Part shown: positions 44,301-53,821 of the stretch, piece after piece
Numbering within the stretch: position 1 is the first letter of the stretch
How the letters are laid out: each line of letters starts with the position of its first letter
From: Olleya namhaensis
GTDB lineage: Bacteria > Bacteroidota > Bacteroidia > Flavobacteriales > Flavobacteriaceae
Reading direction: 5' to 3'
DNA length: 64,000 bases
NCBI RefSeq assembly: GCF_900114005.1
Contig: NZ_FORM01000004.1
Coordinates: 62,001 to 126,000, forward strand
Program-made: the position numbers and the translations under genes
Notes under the pieces: generated by a model
Told to the model about the DNA's origin: nothing
The model's database searches: none
The model's input: only the letters and a program-made list of their open reading frames with translations

Positions 44301-44785
44301 GCTGCTTTTAGCATTAAAGGGTACCCAATGTTTTCTGCTTCTGAAATGGCAATCTTTAAAGAGTTTAATTCTTTTTTATTACTTTCTATAATAGGGACTT
44401 GACATTGTTCTGCTATTTTTTTAGCTGTAATTTTATCACCCAAAGCATCCATAACTTCTGGGTCTGGTCCAATAAAAATAATACCGTGTTTAGCGCATCG
44501 TCTTGCAAACTCTGAGTTTTCAGATAAAAAACCATAGCCTGGGTGTATTGCATCTACATTTTTAGATTTTGCTAAATCTATAATGCCATCCATATCTAAG
44601 TATGGTTTTAAAGGCTGATTATCGTCACCAATTTGATACGATTCATCCGCTTTGTTTCTATGTTGCGAGTAGCGATCTTCGTAGGTGTAAACTGCTACTG
44701 TAGCAATATTTAATTCCGTACAAGCACGTAATACTCTAATAGCAATCTCTCCTCTATTTGCAACAAGAATTTTTTTGATTTTCAT
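41333..44785 (-). CDS. pyc: Pyruvate carboxylase
   Basis: A full-length 1150-residue biotin enzyme that carboxylates pyruvate to oxaloacetate, feeding the TCA cycle. Domains: biotin carboxylase (about 1-455, with KILVANRGEIAIRVLRAC, GGGGRGMRII and EVNPRIQVEHTVTE), the carboxyltransferase TIM barrel (about 530-800, with DTTMRDAHQSLLATRMR and AHMIAIKDMAGLLKP), the conserved allosteric/tetramerisation region (about 800-1050) and a C-terminal biotinyl domain with EAMKMETT (biotin Lys1116). It is monocistronic and closed by a strong terminator. The start at 44785 follows the family N-terminus exactly. Confidence 0.97.
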   Translation of the reverse strand: MKIKKILVANRGEIAIRVLRACTELNIATVAVYTYEDRYSQHRNKADESYQIGDDNQPLKPYLDMDGIIDLAKSKNVDAIHPGYGFLSENSEFARRCAKHGIIFIGPDPEVMDALGDKITAKKIAEQCQVPIIESNKKELNSLKIAISEAENIGYPLMLKAASGGGGRGMRIIRSAEDLETNFDSARNESLNAFGDDTMFLEKYVENPKHIEVQIVADRHGNIRHLFERDCSVQRRHQKVVEIAPSFNVSTKVKEALYKYAVAIATKVSYNNIGTVEFLVDQQDNIYFIEVNPRIQVEHTVTEMVTGIDLVKTQIFIAGGYKLSDDQIKIYGQDTLATYGFALQCRLTTEDPQNNFTPDYGTVTTYRSASGMGIRLDAGSIYQGYKVSPFFDSMLVKVSSHGRTLDGATRKMVRALKEFRIRGVKTNIHFLQNVIQHPTFKDGKVTVNFIQNTPALFKIKLPQDRTSKVVQFLAEVSVNGNSDVKNIEENKVFRTPKVPKFSLSDPYPKGTKDLLTELGPEKFCAWLKDEKKIHFTDTTMRDAHQSLLATRMRSYDMLKVAESFAKNHPNTFSMEVWGGATFDVCLRFLHESPWTRLRELRKAVPNILFQMLLRGSNGVGYKAYPDNLIEKFVEKSWENGVDIFRIFDSLNWVKAMEPSINYVRNKTGGIAEAALSYTGDILDVSQTKYNLKYYTQLAKDLENAGAHMIAIKDMAGLLKPYAATELVAALKDTVNVPIHLHTHDTSSLQTATYLKAIEAGVDVVDVALSGLSGLTSQPNFNATVEMMKGQPRAHAFDMPKLNQFSNFWEDTRELYYPFESGLKAGTAEVFEHEIPGGQYSNLRPQATALGLADRFDEVKKMYAEVNTLFGNLIKVTPSSKVVGDMAIFMVTNNLTTEDVMERGEEISFPDSVISFFVGDLGQPEGGFPKKLQKIILKNRKPYTNRPNAHLEPIDFDLEYKAFKKKFQKGFTRAIEMEDFLSYTLYPKVFEQAHENYKTYGNLALVPTKNFFYGMTLREEILIELEPGKTVIIKLLSIGIPNEEGMRTVFFKVNGENRFVDILDTSLNIKITTNTKVDPTDENQIGAPLQGALYKVLVKKGQDVKENDPLFIIEAMKMETTVVAFKSGTIKSVTLKEGKMVKQNDLVVTIE

Positions 44786-45247
44786 TTTTAGTGTGTGTTA
44801 GTGTGTGTTGTGTGATACTATAGTTTTTTATAACGTCTGTACAAACCTTTAAAAACGACTGTTAAGCGCTGATTTTTAAAAGAGACATAAGTATAAAGGG
44901 GTGTGATTTAAAAGAACGTTTATCACTTTAAAAGTGTGTTTGTTACTGTTTAGACCATTTAAAGACAAATTGTGAGTCTGTTTTTTAGACCTATGGCTAT
45001 AAGGTAATTTTTATTTTTTAAAAATACAATGCATGCATAGTATTTTTTGTTATTTCAATACAAACAGTATAAAATCGGGATTAATAACCTTTTTGATATA
45101 GGTGAAGGGGAGTAGTTGCGCTTTTTTTATCGCAATTTATATTGCATTAGTGCTCATCGTGTTTTATTAAAAAGAAGGCATGCAGTAGTAATACTATCTA
45201 CCAAAGCAAATAGTACGGATTAATTTATAATTAACTTGATGTAGCGT
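44786..45247. other. Intergenic stretch, no gene seen
   Basis: About 460 bp between pyc and the hybrid kinase gene. It is AT-rich with no open frame of note, no tRNA-like fold and no clear terminator or promoter that I can support. A GTGTGTTAGTGTGTGTTGTGTG purine/pyrimidine tract lies right before the pyc start (44791-44814). Confidence 0.5.
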
Positions 45248-47470
45248 TTAGTTGTAGTTTAAAACGTCCTCTTTGGCTATGGCTTGGTATAGTTTTTCAA
45301 TCTCAATAGGTTTCCATAGGATGTCATTAAAAAGCTTAGCATGCTCTTTATTATTCTTGGTTGTCATAACATCCGCCGTAATGGCAAATATTGGCGTGTC
45401 TTTATTTAAGTTACTTTCGGTCCTGATTAATTTTGTTGCATCAATACCATTCATTTCTGGCATGTGTAAATCCATTAAAATAAAATCGTAAATTTTATTT
45501 TTAGCATATTCTACAGCTACTTTACCATTAACAGCATGCTCTGTTTTAATACCCCATTTAGACAACACTTTGGTAATAAGTGTGGCATTCATTACGGTGT
45601 CTTCGGCTAATAGAATAAGTTTATTTTTTAGCTGATTAAAAATTGGTTTAGGTTTAGCTACCATTGGTGCTATGCGTTCTAATTGGATTGTAAAGTAAAA
45701 CTCAGAGCCTTTTTGTTCTTTACTATTTACTTTGATAACGCTGTCATGCAATTTAACTAGTTCTTTTACTATGGCTAATCCAAGACCTGTACCGCCTTGC
45801 TTTTTAGTCATAATAGGTTTTATTTGAGAAAAACTATCAAATATTTCTATCAAGTCTTTTTTAGGAATACCTTCTCCTGTATCTTTTATCTTAATTAAAA
45901 GCGTGTCATGCGTTGCGCTTTTTTCTTTCAATTTAATCTTAAAGGTCACTTTACCTTTTTCTGTAAACTTAATAGCATTACCAATCAGGTTACTAAGTAT
46001 TTGTGTTAGTTTGGTTTGGTCTATTAGATAGTTTGTGGTGTCCGGAACATTGTTTTTTAAAACTAATTTTAAGCCTTTAGACTGTGCTAAATTTAGATGT
46101 AGATTTAAAATGTTTTTACATAACGTATCAAAATTAGTGTTTTCTACTTCTAGGTTTGTTTTTTTAGAGTCTAGTTTAGAAAAGTCTAAGACGTTATTTA
46201 CTATGCTTATAAGGTTGTTAGAGGCAAACTGTAGACTTTCTATTAGCTTTTTGTTTTCTCCAAAAACTTGATCTTCAAGAATAGCTACAATGGTAGTCAT
46301 GGCATGTAGCGGTGTTCTTATCTCATGACTCATTACAGATAAAAACTCTTGTTTTAGTTTTAATGCTTTTTGATCGTCCTCGTTTTTTTTCTCTATTATT
46401 TTTTGTTTCTCTTTTTGAAGTAAGGCTTCATGTTCTAACACGTTAGTTTTGTTAATCAAGCTATAGTTATCCATAACTTGTTGCGTCTGCGTATTCATGA
46501 TTAATTCTTTCTCTGTAAGGTACAGTTCAAGATATTTAAAAGCACTTTCAATTTGATTAGCCTTTTTGTATATGATATATAGTTGATGGTATCCTTTTAT
46601 TTTGGTAATGGTAATGTTGTATTTAATAGACAGATTTAACCCGGTTAAAACCGCTTGTTCTGCTTTGTCTAATTGGTCTTGTTTTAAATATAGTTTCCCT
46701 AATTTATTGTAAGCCATACAAGCGCCCATAATTTCGATAACCTTATTGTAGGTTGTGATAGCTGTTAAAAAATCGTTTTCAGCTTTTTCAAAATCACCTA
46801 GAGCAAAATATATTTTTCCGCGTCCATAAATAGCAAACCCATAACCTCTAGTGTCTCCAGATTCTTTTTTTAGTTTTATGGAATGCTCTATCATTTTTAT
46901 GGCATAACTGGTCTTATTGTTTTTTAGTAATAAACCTGATAGATTATTATATACGTTAGATTCTAGATTTATGCAGTTTACTTTTCTGGCATTTTTTACA
47001 GCCTCTTTGTAAGATTTAAAAGCATTGGATTGATCTCCAATATACTCATAAGCTGTTCCGATAGCTTTACCAACTTTAGATTGGTTTTTAAAGTCATCAT
47101 GTTTTTTATAAATACGAAAGGCTTCGATTAAACAAATTAAACCTTCGTGATAATTATCTGTTTTATAATGGACACTACCAATGGTGTATTTAGAGTCTGC
47201 AATACCTAATTGGTCATCAATAATTGTAAAGCAAGCAACTGCTTCTGTAGCGTGTTTGGTAGAGTTTGTGTAGTCGCTAATAATCATGTAATACAAACCA
47301 AGTTGGTTTAAACTACGTCCAATTAATTGTTGGTTATTGAGGTTTCGGCTTAATTGCAGGGCTTTTTTTGCTAAGACAATACTGTTGGGTAGGTCTAGAG
47401 ATCGATTATTATAAGCATTATTTAGAAGCGTATTAATGGCTTCTGTTTGTGGTAGGCTTTGGTCAATCAT
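45248..47470 (-). CDS. Soluble TPR hybrid histidine kinase
   Basis: A 740-residue cytoplasmic sensor with no membrane helix. Residues 10-335 are about seven TPR repeats; 340-375 a coiled-coil linker; HisKA follows with SVMSHEIRTPLHAM (phospho-accepting His382); HATPase has the N box with Asn498 (NLIGNAIKFTEKG) and GGTGLGLAI (559-567); the C-terminal receiver has LAEDTVMNA and MDLHMPEMNG (phospho-acceptor Asp667). TPR sensing regions are usual in Bacteroidota kinases that take signals from partner proteins. No output regulator or Hpt is adjacent; the Hpt gene at 61863 is a possible partner by content only. Confidence 0.9.
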   Translation of the reverse strand: MIDQSLPQTEAINTLLNNAYNNRSLDLPNSIVLAKKALQLSRNLNNQQLIGRSLNQLGLYYMIISDYTNSTKHATEAVACFTIIDDQLGIADSKYTIGSVHYKTDNYHEGLICLIEAFRIYKKHDDFKNQSKVGKAIGTAYEYIGDQSNAFKSYKEAVKNARKVNCINLESNVYNNLSGLLLKNNKTSYAIKMIEHSIKLKKESGDTRGYGFAIYGRGKIYFALGDFEKAENDFLTAITTYNKVIEIMGACMAYNKLGKLYLKQDQLDKAEQAVLTGLNLSIKYNITITKIKGYHQLYIIYKKANQIESAFKYLELYLTEKELIMNTQTQQVMDNYSLINKTNVLEHEALLQKEKQKIIEKKNEDDQKALKLKQEFLSVMSHEIRTPLHAMTTIVAILEDQVFGENKKLIESLQFASNNLISIVNNVLDFSKLDSKKTNLEVENTNFDTLCKNILNLHLNLAQSKGLKLVLKNNVPDTTNYLIDQTKLTQILSNLIGNAIKFTEKGKVTFKIKLKEKSATHDTLLIKIKDTGEGIPKKDLIEIFDSFSQIKPIMTKKQGGTGLGLAIVKELVKLHDSVIKVNSKEQKGSEFYFTIQLERIAPMVAKPKPIFNQLKNKLILLAEDTVMNATLITKVLSKWGIKTEHAVNGKVAVEYAKNKIYDFILMDLHMPEMNGIDATKLIRTESNLNKDTPIFAITADVMTTKNNKEHAKLFNDILWKPIEIEKLYQAIAKEDVLNYN

Positions 47471-47564
47471 TTAAAAAAAGTACTTGGTTGGGTAGGTAAA
47501 CTTAATCAAAAATTTTGAAAGTTTTAGTGTATAACAGATTATGATACTGTTATTTATATTGAAT

Positions 47565-47594
47565 AAAAAAAGCCACCTTAATTAGGTGGCTTTT
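47565..47594 (-). terminator. Terminator of htpG
   Basis: AAAGCCACCT-TAATT-AGGTGGCTTT (47569-47593) with flanking A/T runs, lying 85 bp past the htpG stop. The layout (15-mer hairpin, then this stem) mirrors that after pyc. Confidence 0.9.
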
Positions 47595-47595
47595 A

Positions 47596-47611
47596 ATTTC
47601 CGCGAAAGCGG
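47596..47611 (-). repeat. Dispersed 15-mer with CCGC-GAAA-GCGG hairpin, copy 2
   Basis: The same 15-mer as at 41294, with a full CCGCGAAAGCGG (47600-47611), lying directly before the htpG terminator on the minus strand. Confidence 0.8.
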
Positions 47612-47678
47612 TAGTGTTATATTTAAAGCGGTATGTTATTGATATGCTAATGGCATTACAAAAACAGCCTGCTTTATG

Positions 47679-49595
47679 TTACTTTAATAACTCGTAACTA
47701 CGTTTGATAAAGTCTGATAATTCTTTTCCTTTTAAAAGACCTTGAGATAAACGTGCTAAGTCTAAACTTTGCGTTATTAAATGTGTTTGCTTGTCTTTAG
47801 CTTCTGTGCTTAAAATCTCGTTAACTAAGTCAGAGTTTGTATTAATCACAAGGTTGTACATTTCTGGCATGTTACCAAACATTTGCATTCCGCCGCCACC
47901 ACCTGACGCTTGCATCTCTTTCATACGACGCATAAATTCTGGTTGTGTAATCATAAATGGCGTTGCGTTGCTATCCATAGCTTCTAATTGTACCATAAAT
48001 TTATCAGACGGTATTACTTCTTTCAATAGCTCGTCTAACGCTTTTGTTTGCGTGTCGTCTAATTTAGAGATTGTTGTTTCGTCTTTAGCAATTAACTTAT
48101 CAATAGCGTCCGCATCTACACGAGAAAAAGTAATGTTTTCTTTAGTAGATTCTAATTTTTGCATTAAATGCGAAATAATAGGACTATCTAACAATAACAC
48201 ATCATAACCTTTGTCTTTTGCAGCTTCAACATAACTGTGTTGTGCTTCTTGGTTACTTGTATAAAGGATAACTAACTTACCATCCTTATCAGTTTGTTTT
48301 GCTTTGATAGCGTTTAATAACTCTTCGTAAGTAAAGTATTTACCATCTACCGTTGGGTATAGTGCAAATGCATCTGCTTTATCAAAAAATTTGTCTTCAG
48401 ATAACATTCCGTATTCAATAACAATCTTAATGTCATTCCATTTTGCTTCAAACTCTTCACGATTGGTGTTAAATAGCGACTTTAATTTGTCGGCTACTTT
48501 ACGAGAAATGTAAGATGATATTTTTTTAACAGCACCATCTGCTTGTAAATAACTACGAGACACGTTTAATGGGATATCTGGACTGTCAATCACACCACGT
48601 AACATCGTTAAAAATTCTGGTACAATCCCTTCTACATTATCTGTAACGTACACTTGGTTTTGGTACAATTGGATTTTGTCCTTTTGCATTGCCATATCCT
48701 GTGTCATCTTAGGGAAGTATAAAATACCTGTAAGATTAAATGGATAGTCTACATTTAAATGAATATGGAATAATGGATCTTCGTGTTGTGCAGGGTATAA
48801 CTCTCTGTAAAAGCTAGTGTAATCCTCATCCGTTAAATCTGCTGGTTGTTTAGTCCAAGCCGGAGTAGGATTGTTAATAATATTATCTACAGTAATTTTT
48901 TTCTGAGGCTCAGTCGTTTCTTTACCTTCAGCATCTTTTGTAGTTGCTGGTGTATGCTCAGGGTCGTTTACTTCTTTAGTTCCAAATTTAATTGGCACCG
49001 GCATAAACTTGTTATACTTATAAAGTAAGCTACTAATACGTGCTTCTTCTAAAAACTCAAGAGAGTCTTCTGCAATGTGTAAAATAATCTCAGTTCCTCT
49101 GTCTGTTTTATCTGCATCTTCTAAAGTAAACTCAGGAGAACCATCACATGTCCAATGTGCAGCTGTTGTACCTTCTTTATGAGATTTAGTAATAATTTCT
49201 ACTTTCTCTGCAACCATAAAAGCTGAGTAAAAACCTAAACCAAAGTGTCCGATAATTCCAGAATCTTTAGCACTGTCTTTATACTTATCTAAAAACTCTT
49301 CAGCTCCAGAAAATGCCACTTGATTGATATACTTTTCAACCTCGTCCGCAGTCATACCTAAACCTTGATCGATAATATGAAGTTTTTTACCTTCCTTATC
49401 AATTTTAACCTCGATTACTGGGTTTCCGTATTCGGCTTTTGATTCGCCAATAGTCGTTAAATGCTTTAATTTTAATGTTGCATCTGTACCATTACTAATA
49501 AGCTCACGTAAAAATATTTCGTGATCACTATACAAGAACTTTTTAATTAATGGGAAAATGTTTTCTACTGAAACATTAATACTTCCTTTTGCCAT
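47679..49595 (-). CDS. htpG: Molecular chaperone HtpG (Hsp90 family)
   Basis: A 638-residue cytoplasmic ATP-dependent chaperone. The GHKL ATPase domain shows FLRELISNGTDATLK, DQGLGMTADEV, GHFGLGFYSAFMVA and GTEIILHI; the middle domain NLTGILYFPK, DNVEGIVPEFLTMLRGVIDSPDIPLNVSRSYLQ; the C-terminal dimerisation domain runs to the end, with a Gly-rich GGGGGMQMFG segment. Bacteroidota HtpG is a little longer than the E. coli protein through a charged insert near 215-250 (TKDAEGKETTEPQKK). It is monocistronic with its own terminator. Confidence 0.97.
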   Translation of the reverse strand: MAKGSINVSVENIFPLIKKFLYSDHEIFLRELISNGTDATLKLKHLTTIGESKAEYGNPVIEVKIDKEGKKLHIIDQGLGMTADEVEKYINQVAFSGAEEFLDKYKDSAKDSGIIGHFGLGFYSAFMVAEKVEIITKSHKEGTTAAHWTCDGSPEFTLEDADKTDRGTEIILHIAEDSLEFLEEARISSLLYKYNKFMPVPIKFGTKEVNDPEHTPATTKDAEGKETTEPQKKITVDNIINNPTPAWTKQPADLTDEDYTSFYRELYPAQHEDPLFHIHLNVDYPFNLTGILYFPKMTQDMAMQKDKIQLYQNQVYVTDNVEGIVPEFLTMLRGVIDSPDIPLNVSRSYLQADGAVKKISSYISRKVADKLKSLFNTNREEFEAKWNDIKIVIEYGMLSEDKFFDKADAFALYPTVDGKYFTYEELLNAIKAKQTDKDGKLVILYTSNQEAQHSYVEAAKDKGYDVLLLDSPIISHLMQKLESTKENITFSRVDADAIDKLIAKDETTISKLDDTQTKALDELLKEVIPSDKFMVQLEAMDSNATPFMITQPEFMRRMKEMQASGGGGGMQMFGNMPEMYNLVINTNSDLVNEILSTEAKDKQTHLITQSLDLARLSQGLLKGKELSDFIKRSYELLK

Positions 49596-49840
49596 GATAT
49601 TATTTATTTTTTTAATTCCGCTTAAAGCGAAAACTTATATTAATTTCTTAATCTTTAACAGTCAACAAAAATGCCAATTGCTAAAATGTGACAAGATGAC
49701 ACTTGTAAATAACCGAAACTATTATGCATGCATAACGAATAAGAAATAATTGTGAAATCATTATTTTTGAAAGCATTAAATTGCGATACTATTTTTTTTT
49801 AATGGAAAAAGGGAAGTAGACATAATAAAAATATAACTTA

Positions 49841-50851
49841 ATGTACAATTCAAAAATTATTGGTTTAGGTAAATATGTACCTGACAACGTTGTCACAAAT
49901 GCGGATTTATCCAAAATGATGGATACTAATGATGAGTGGATTACAGAACGTACTGGAATAAAAGAAAGACGTTGGGTAAAAGAAGGCTCTGGAGATACAA
50001 CAGCAACAATGGGAGTGAAAGCTGCCAAACAAGCAATAGAACGTGCAGGTATAGATAAGGATGATATTGATTTTATCATTTTTGCAACCCTAAGTCCTGA
50101 TATGTATTTTCCTGGTCCAGGGGTGCAAGTACAACATGCTTTAGATATTAAAACCGTAGGGGCTTTAGATGTGCGTAACCAATGTTCTGGTTTTGTATAT
50201 GCTTTATCTGTTGCAGATAATTTTATAAAAACTGGTATGTATAAAAACATACTAGTTATTGGTAGTGAGTTACACTCTCAAGGGTTAGATAAGACTACAA
50301 GAGGACGTGGTGTGACTGTAATTTTTGGTGATGGAGCAGGAGCTGCAATATTAACAAGAGAAGAGGATAATAGTAAAGGGATCTTATCTACGCATTTACA
50401 TAGTCAAGGAGAGCATGCTGAAGAGCTAGTTTTAGTGGCGCCAGGAATGGGTAAACGTTGGGTAAGTGATATACTTGCAGATAACGATCCGGATGACGTT
50501 AGTTACTTCCCGCATATGAATGGTCAATTTGTATTTAAAAATGCAGTAGTCCGTTTTAGCGAAGTAATTATGGAAGGTCTAGCTAAAAATAATATGGATA
50601 AAGAGGCTATTGATATGTTAATACCACATCAAGCTAATTTACGTATCGCACAGTTTATCCAGAAGAAATTTGGATTAAGTGATGATCAAGTATTTAATAA
50701 CATTATGAAGTACGGTAACACAACAGCTGCTTCTATACCAATAGCATTAACTGAAGCTTGGGAACAAGGTAAGGTTAAAGAAGGGGATAATGTTGTATTA
50801 GCTGCGTTTGGTAGTGGATTTACTTGGGGTAGTGTTATTATTAAATGGTAA
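49841..50851 (+). CDS. fabH: Beta-ketoacyl-ACP synthase III
   Basis: A 336-residue thiolase-fold enzyme that starts fatty-acid synthesis by condensing acyl-CoA with malonyl-ACP. The catalytic triad is intact: NQCSGFVYAL (Cys115), IPHQANLRI (His263) and GNTTAASIP (Asn293). GDGAGAAIL and the FGSGFTWGS C-terminus are also canonical. The gene is monocistronic and closed by a perfect inverted repeat. It could be one of several FabH-like proteins in the genome, for instance with branched-chain preference, which the sequence does not settle. Confidence 0.9.
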   Translation: MYNSKIIGLGKYVPDNVVTNADLSKMMDTNDEWITERTGIKERRWVKEGSGDTTATMGVKAAKQAIERAGIDKDDIDFIIFATLSPDMYFPGPGVQVQHALDIKTVGALDVRNQCSGFVYALSVADNFIKTGMYKNILVIGSELHSQGLDKTTRGRGVTVIFGDGAGAAILTREEDNSKGILSTHLHSQGEHAEELVLVAPGMGKRWVSDILADNDPDDVSYFPHMNGQFVFKNAVVRFSEVIMEGLAKNNMDKEAIDMLIPHQANLRIAQFIQKKFGLSDDQVFNNIMKYGNTTAASIPIALTEAWEQGKVKEGDNVVLAAFGSGFTWGSVIIKW

Positions 50852-50916
50852 CTAAAGACCTGTGTGTTTAGTAACTCTTATCATATAATTGATAGTGTCT
50901 TTGATACTATCAAGAA

Positions 50917-50955
50917 AAAAAAAGCCAGAAACAAAATTTTGTTTCTGGCTTTTTA
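50917..50955 (+). terminator. Terminator of fabH
   Basis: AAAGCCAGAAACAAAA pairs perfectly with TTTTGTTTCTGGCTTT (50921-50952), with A-run before and T-run after; it lies about 70 bp past the stop and works in both directions. Confidence 0.9.
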
Positions 50956-51157
50956 ACTAACTAACTACTTAAACTTAACTATATAAATCTTTTTCTTGTT
51001 TTTTGTTGTGAAGACTAATTCAAATAAAAATAATAAAACTGATTTACTGTCTTGTTATAGTTAAGACGCATAAAAGAGAAATTTATTACGCTGACTATTA
51101 GTATTTAACGTGGTTTTAACACGGAAGGGGTCGATAACAAAAAATGATGTTAAAAAA
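50956..51157. other. Intergenic stretch, no gene seen
   Basis: This is the middle of the 421-bp fabH to TonB-receptor gap. It is AT-rich with no open frame, tRNA fold or promoter that I can support; both ends are terminators. Confidence 0.5.
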
Positions 51158-51193
51158 ACAAAACCCCAAAACTGATCAGGCTTTGGGGTTTTT
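51158..51193 (-). terminator. Terminator of the TonB-dependent receptor gene
   Basis: AAACCCCAAA (51161-51170) pairs with TTTGGGGTTT (51182-51191) and is flanked by A/T runs. It lies 80 bp past the receptor stop on the minus strand. Confidence 0.85.
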
Positions 51194-51272
51194 ATCTAGC
51201 AACTAACTTAAACACTAACCATTAACTGTTTGTTAGCTACTAAATAACCTCTAGATGGTATTGTTTATACTA

Positions 51273-53717
51273 TTACATAAATCCACCACCGGATTTAGTA
51301 TCATCGTCTCTTTGTTTTCTTGATTTAGCTCTGTATTTTCCGCCACCAAAACGGTACGATAAACGTCCAGAAATTTGTTGGCTTTCCCAGTTAAATCGAC
51401 CTTGTTGTAAATAAGGAGTTTGGCCTTCAAACTGCGCGTACATGGTGTCAAAAATATCATTATAGCTTAAGCTAAAACTGGCTTTACCTTCTAAGAAGCT
51501 ATAACGCATCCCTAGGTTTACCATTAACATATCTTCCATTTCAAATTGTATGTTTTTGTTTTTTCCGCTGTACATACCAAAAGCAGATAAACTTAAGGCT
51601 TTAGTGACTTTAAAATTATTAAAGGCTCTTACATTCCAAACGATATTGTCAACTTTAACTGTGTTTAAAACAATGTTTTGGTTGGTATCAAAAGATTCGG
51701 CAACACTTTTTTGTGTTTGAGAAAATAAATCAAAACTACCATTAATACTCCACCATTTTGTAGGTCTATAGTTTGAAGATAATTCTATACCATAGGCAGA
51801 AGAGTTATCAAAATTTAAGTTTGTAAAAAATAGTCTGTTAACATCTGATCTGTCAATTAGGATGGCTTGTTGTATTTCGTCTTCAATAATTCTATAAAAC
51901 ACACCTGCGGTAATACTACCGTTTTCTAACTGTCTTGTGTAATTGGTTTCAATGGAGTTTGTAAACTGTGGACGTAATTCTTGATTCCCAAATTGAGAGA
52001 TTAAAGGCGTACTCCATTCTGGTAAAGGATTAACTTGTCCAATACCTGGACGGTCCACACGTCTACTATAATTTAATTGAAACGAATTTTTATCTGAAGG
52101 TGTGTACGTTAAAAACGCTGAAGGATATAGTTTAAAGTAATCATTATCAAATGGGATTGTCGTCTCTTCGTTTGAAGCTAAATCTTTTTTGAAAGCCTCA
52201 GAATCTACAGCAACAGTCTCAGCACGTAATCCAACTTGATAGCTCCATTTATCTAATGTTTTACCATAAGTAGCGTAGGCAGAATAAATATCTCTTGTAT
52301 AATCAAAAGTAGTGGTTGTCGGAATGTAAACTCCAGATTGATTAGTTTCTCTTGCGTCAGATTGGTAAAAAATAGTAGTGTTAAACAAGCGGGCTTGTAA
52401 ACCAAATTCTAATTTAGTAGTTTCTGATATAGGATTACTATAATCTAAATTTATTGTAGAGCTTGCTCTGTCTGTATCTGTGTTTTCTAAAAAGTTTGGA
52501 CGTTGAGAGCTAAAAAAGTTGTTTCTAGAATCTGATAAACCATCATATGTATTGTGATCAACCTCTAACTCTAAACTATGTCCATCGTCATTAAAGTCGT
52601 GCTTGTAGTTAAAATTGTATTGTTCAGAATCGTTTCCGTTATCATTTCTAGTAAACTGAGATTCATTTAAAGAAGCATTCGCTAAATAATTGATTTCAGA
52701 ATCAACATTAACCCAACCGTCAAAAATATTTTGATTTGTAAATACAGAAATAGTATTTCTATCATCCAAATAATAATCTAAACCGACTTTAAATAAATGG
52801 GATTTGTTGTTATTTAGAATTTCAAATTTTTGCTGAATATCTTGTTCAACTCTATTAATCTCTCCAAAATTGAAGTTTTTGGTGACACTATTATTGTAAG
52901 AACCATATAAATTGAATTTTCCGTTACGGTAATTAGCATCAATCGAGCTATTAAATTTAGCTTCGATGTCATGCGATAGCCCAATATTTATATTTCCGTT
53001 AAATCCAATTTTTGTGTTTTTATGTAGTACAATATTAATAATACCACTCATTCCTTCAGGGTTATATTTAGCAGACGGATTAGTAATTAATTCGATGCTT
53101 TTAATAGAAGATGATGGGATTTGTTTTAGTAATTGTTCCGCAGGAATGTTTGATAATTTACCATCTACCATAACTCTTACATTTTGGTTACCACGTAAAC
53201 TAATAGATCCTGTTTGTTGATCAACACTTACAGATGGTAAGTTGTTCATAATTTCGCTAGCAGTTGCCCCAGCAGTTTGTAAGTCTTTACCAATAGTAAT
53301 TACTTTTCTGTCTACTTTTTGTTGTATTGTTGAGGTTTCTGCAACAATAGTCACCTCGTCTAGGCTAGTTGCTGCCTCTTCTAAATTAATAGTTCCTAAG
53401 TCTATAACTTTATTATCTTTAGTAATAACAATGGTTTTAGTCTGTGGTAAAAAACCTAAATACTCAATAGTAATTAAATTAGTGCCTTCTGGGATTTGTG
53501 TCACTCTAAATTGTCCTTCATCATTTGTAATACCACCAGTTATTAATTTATTGTTGGTGTCTTTTACAATGACGTTAACATAAGGTAAGGGTTGGTTAAG
53601 TGATACGTCTAATACATTACCAGTAACGGTTCCGATTTTGGGTAAAGCATTTGTTTTGTCTTGGGCCTGGATACTAAAGGTTAGCAATAGTAAGGCAATG
53701 GTGATTAGTTTTTTCAT
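51273..53717 (-). CDS. TonB-dependent receptor-like outer-membrane beta-barrel protein
   Basis: An 814-residue outer-membrane protein. A signal peptide (MKKLITIALLLLTFSIQAQ) is followed by a CarboxypepD_reg domain (about 30-115, GTVTGNVLDVSLNQPLPYVNVIVKD), a plug domain (about 120-235, SEIMNNLPSVSVDQQTGSISLRGNQNVRVMVDG) and a 22-strand-type barrel of the OMP_b-brl_3 family, ending in SGRLSYRFGGG. A short hydrophilic tail (KYRAKSRKQRDDDTKSGGGFM) follows the barrel. No SusD partner or TonB box of a clear kind is seen, so the ligand is unknown. It stands alone between terminators. Confidence 0.88.
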   Translation of the reverse strand: MKKLITIALLLLTFSIQAQDKTNALPKIGTVTGNVLDVSLNQPLPYVNVIVKDTNNKLITGGITNDEGQFRVTQIPEGTNLITIEYLGFLPQTKTIVITKDNKVIDLGTINLEEAATSLDEVTIVAETSTIQQKVDRKVITIGKDLQTAGATASEIMNNLPSVSVDQQTGSISLRGNQNVRVMVDGKLSNIPAEQLLKQIPSSSIKSIELITNPSAKYNPEGMSGIINIVLHKNTKIGFNGNINIGLSHDIEAKFNSSIDANYRNGKFNLYGSYNNSVTKNFNFGEINRVEQDIQQKFEILNNNKSHLFKVGLDYYLDDRNTISVFTNQNIFDGWVNVDSEINYLANASLNESQFTRNDNGNDSEQYNFNYKHDFNDDGHSLELEVDHNTYDGLSDSRNNFFSSQRPNFLENTDTDRASSTINLDYSNPISETTKLEFGLQARLFNTTIFYQSDARETNQSGVYIPTTTTFDYTRDIYSAYATYGKTLDKWSYQVGLRAETVAVDSEAFKKDLASNEETTIPFDNDYFKLYPSAFLTYTPSDKNSFQLNYSRRVDRPGIGQVNPLPEWSTPLISQFGNQELRPQFTNSIETNYTRQLENGSITAGVFYRIIEDEIQQAILIDRSDVNRLFFTNLNFDNSSAYGIELSSNYRPTKWWSINGSFDLFSQTQKSVAESFDTNQNIVLNTVKVDNIVWNVRAFNNFKVTKALSLSAFGMYSGKNKNIQFEMEDMLMVNLGMRYSFLEGKASFSLSYNDIFDTMYAQFEGQTPYLQQGRFNWESQQISGRLSYRFGGGKYRAKSRKQRDDDTKSGGGFM

Positions 53718-53821
53718 TGTTTGATTGATTATTTGATTGATGTATTTTACTTCTATTATAAAGACGCCTTAATTTGTAAACTGTTACTGTATATTTATAT
53801 TATTTTTAAATTTTAACATTT

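Noticed and set aside
44786-45247. Possible small RNA or regulatory region between pyc and the TPR kinase
   Set aside because: No stable stem with a T-run and no -7/-33 pair could be found by eye, so nothing can be supported.
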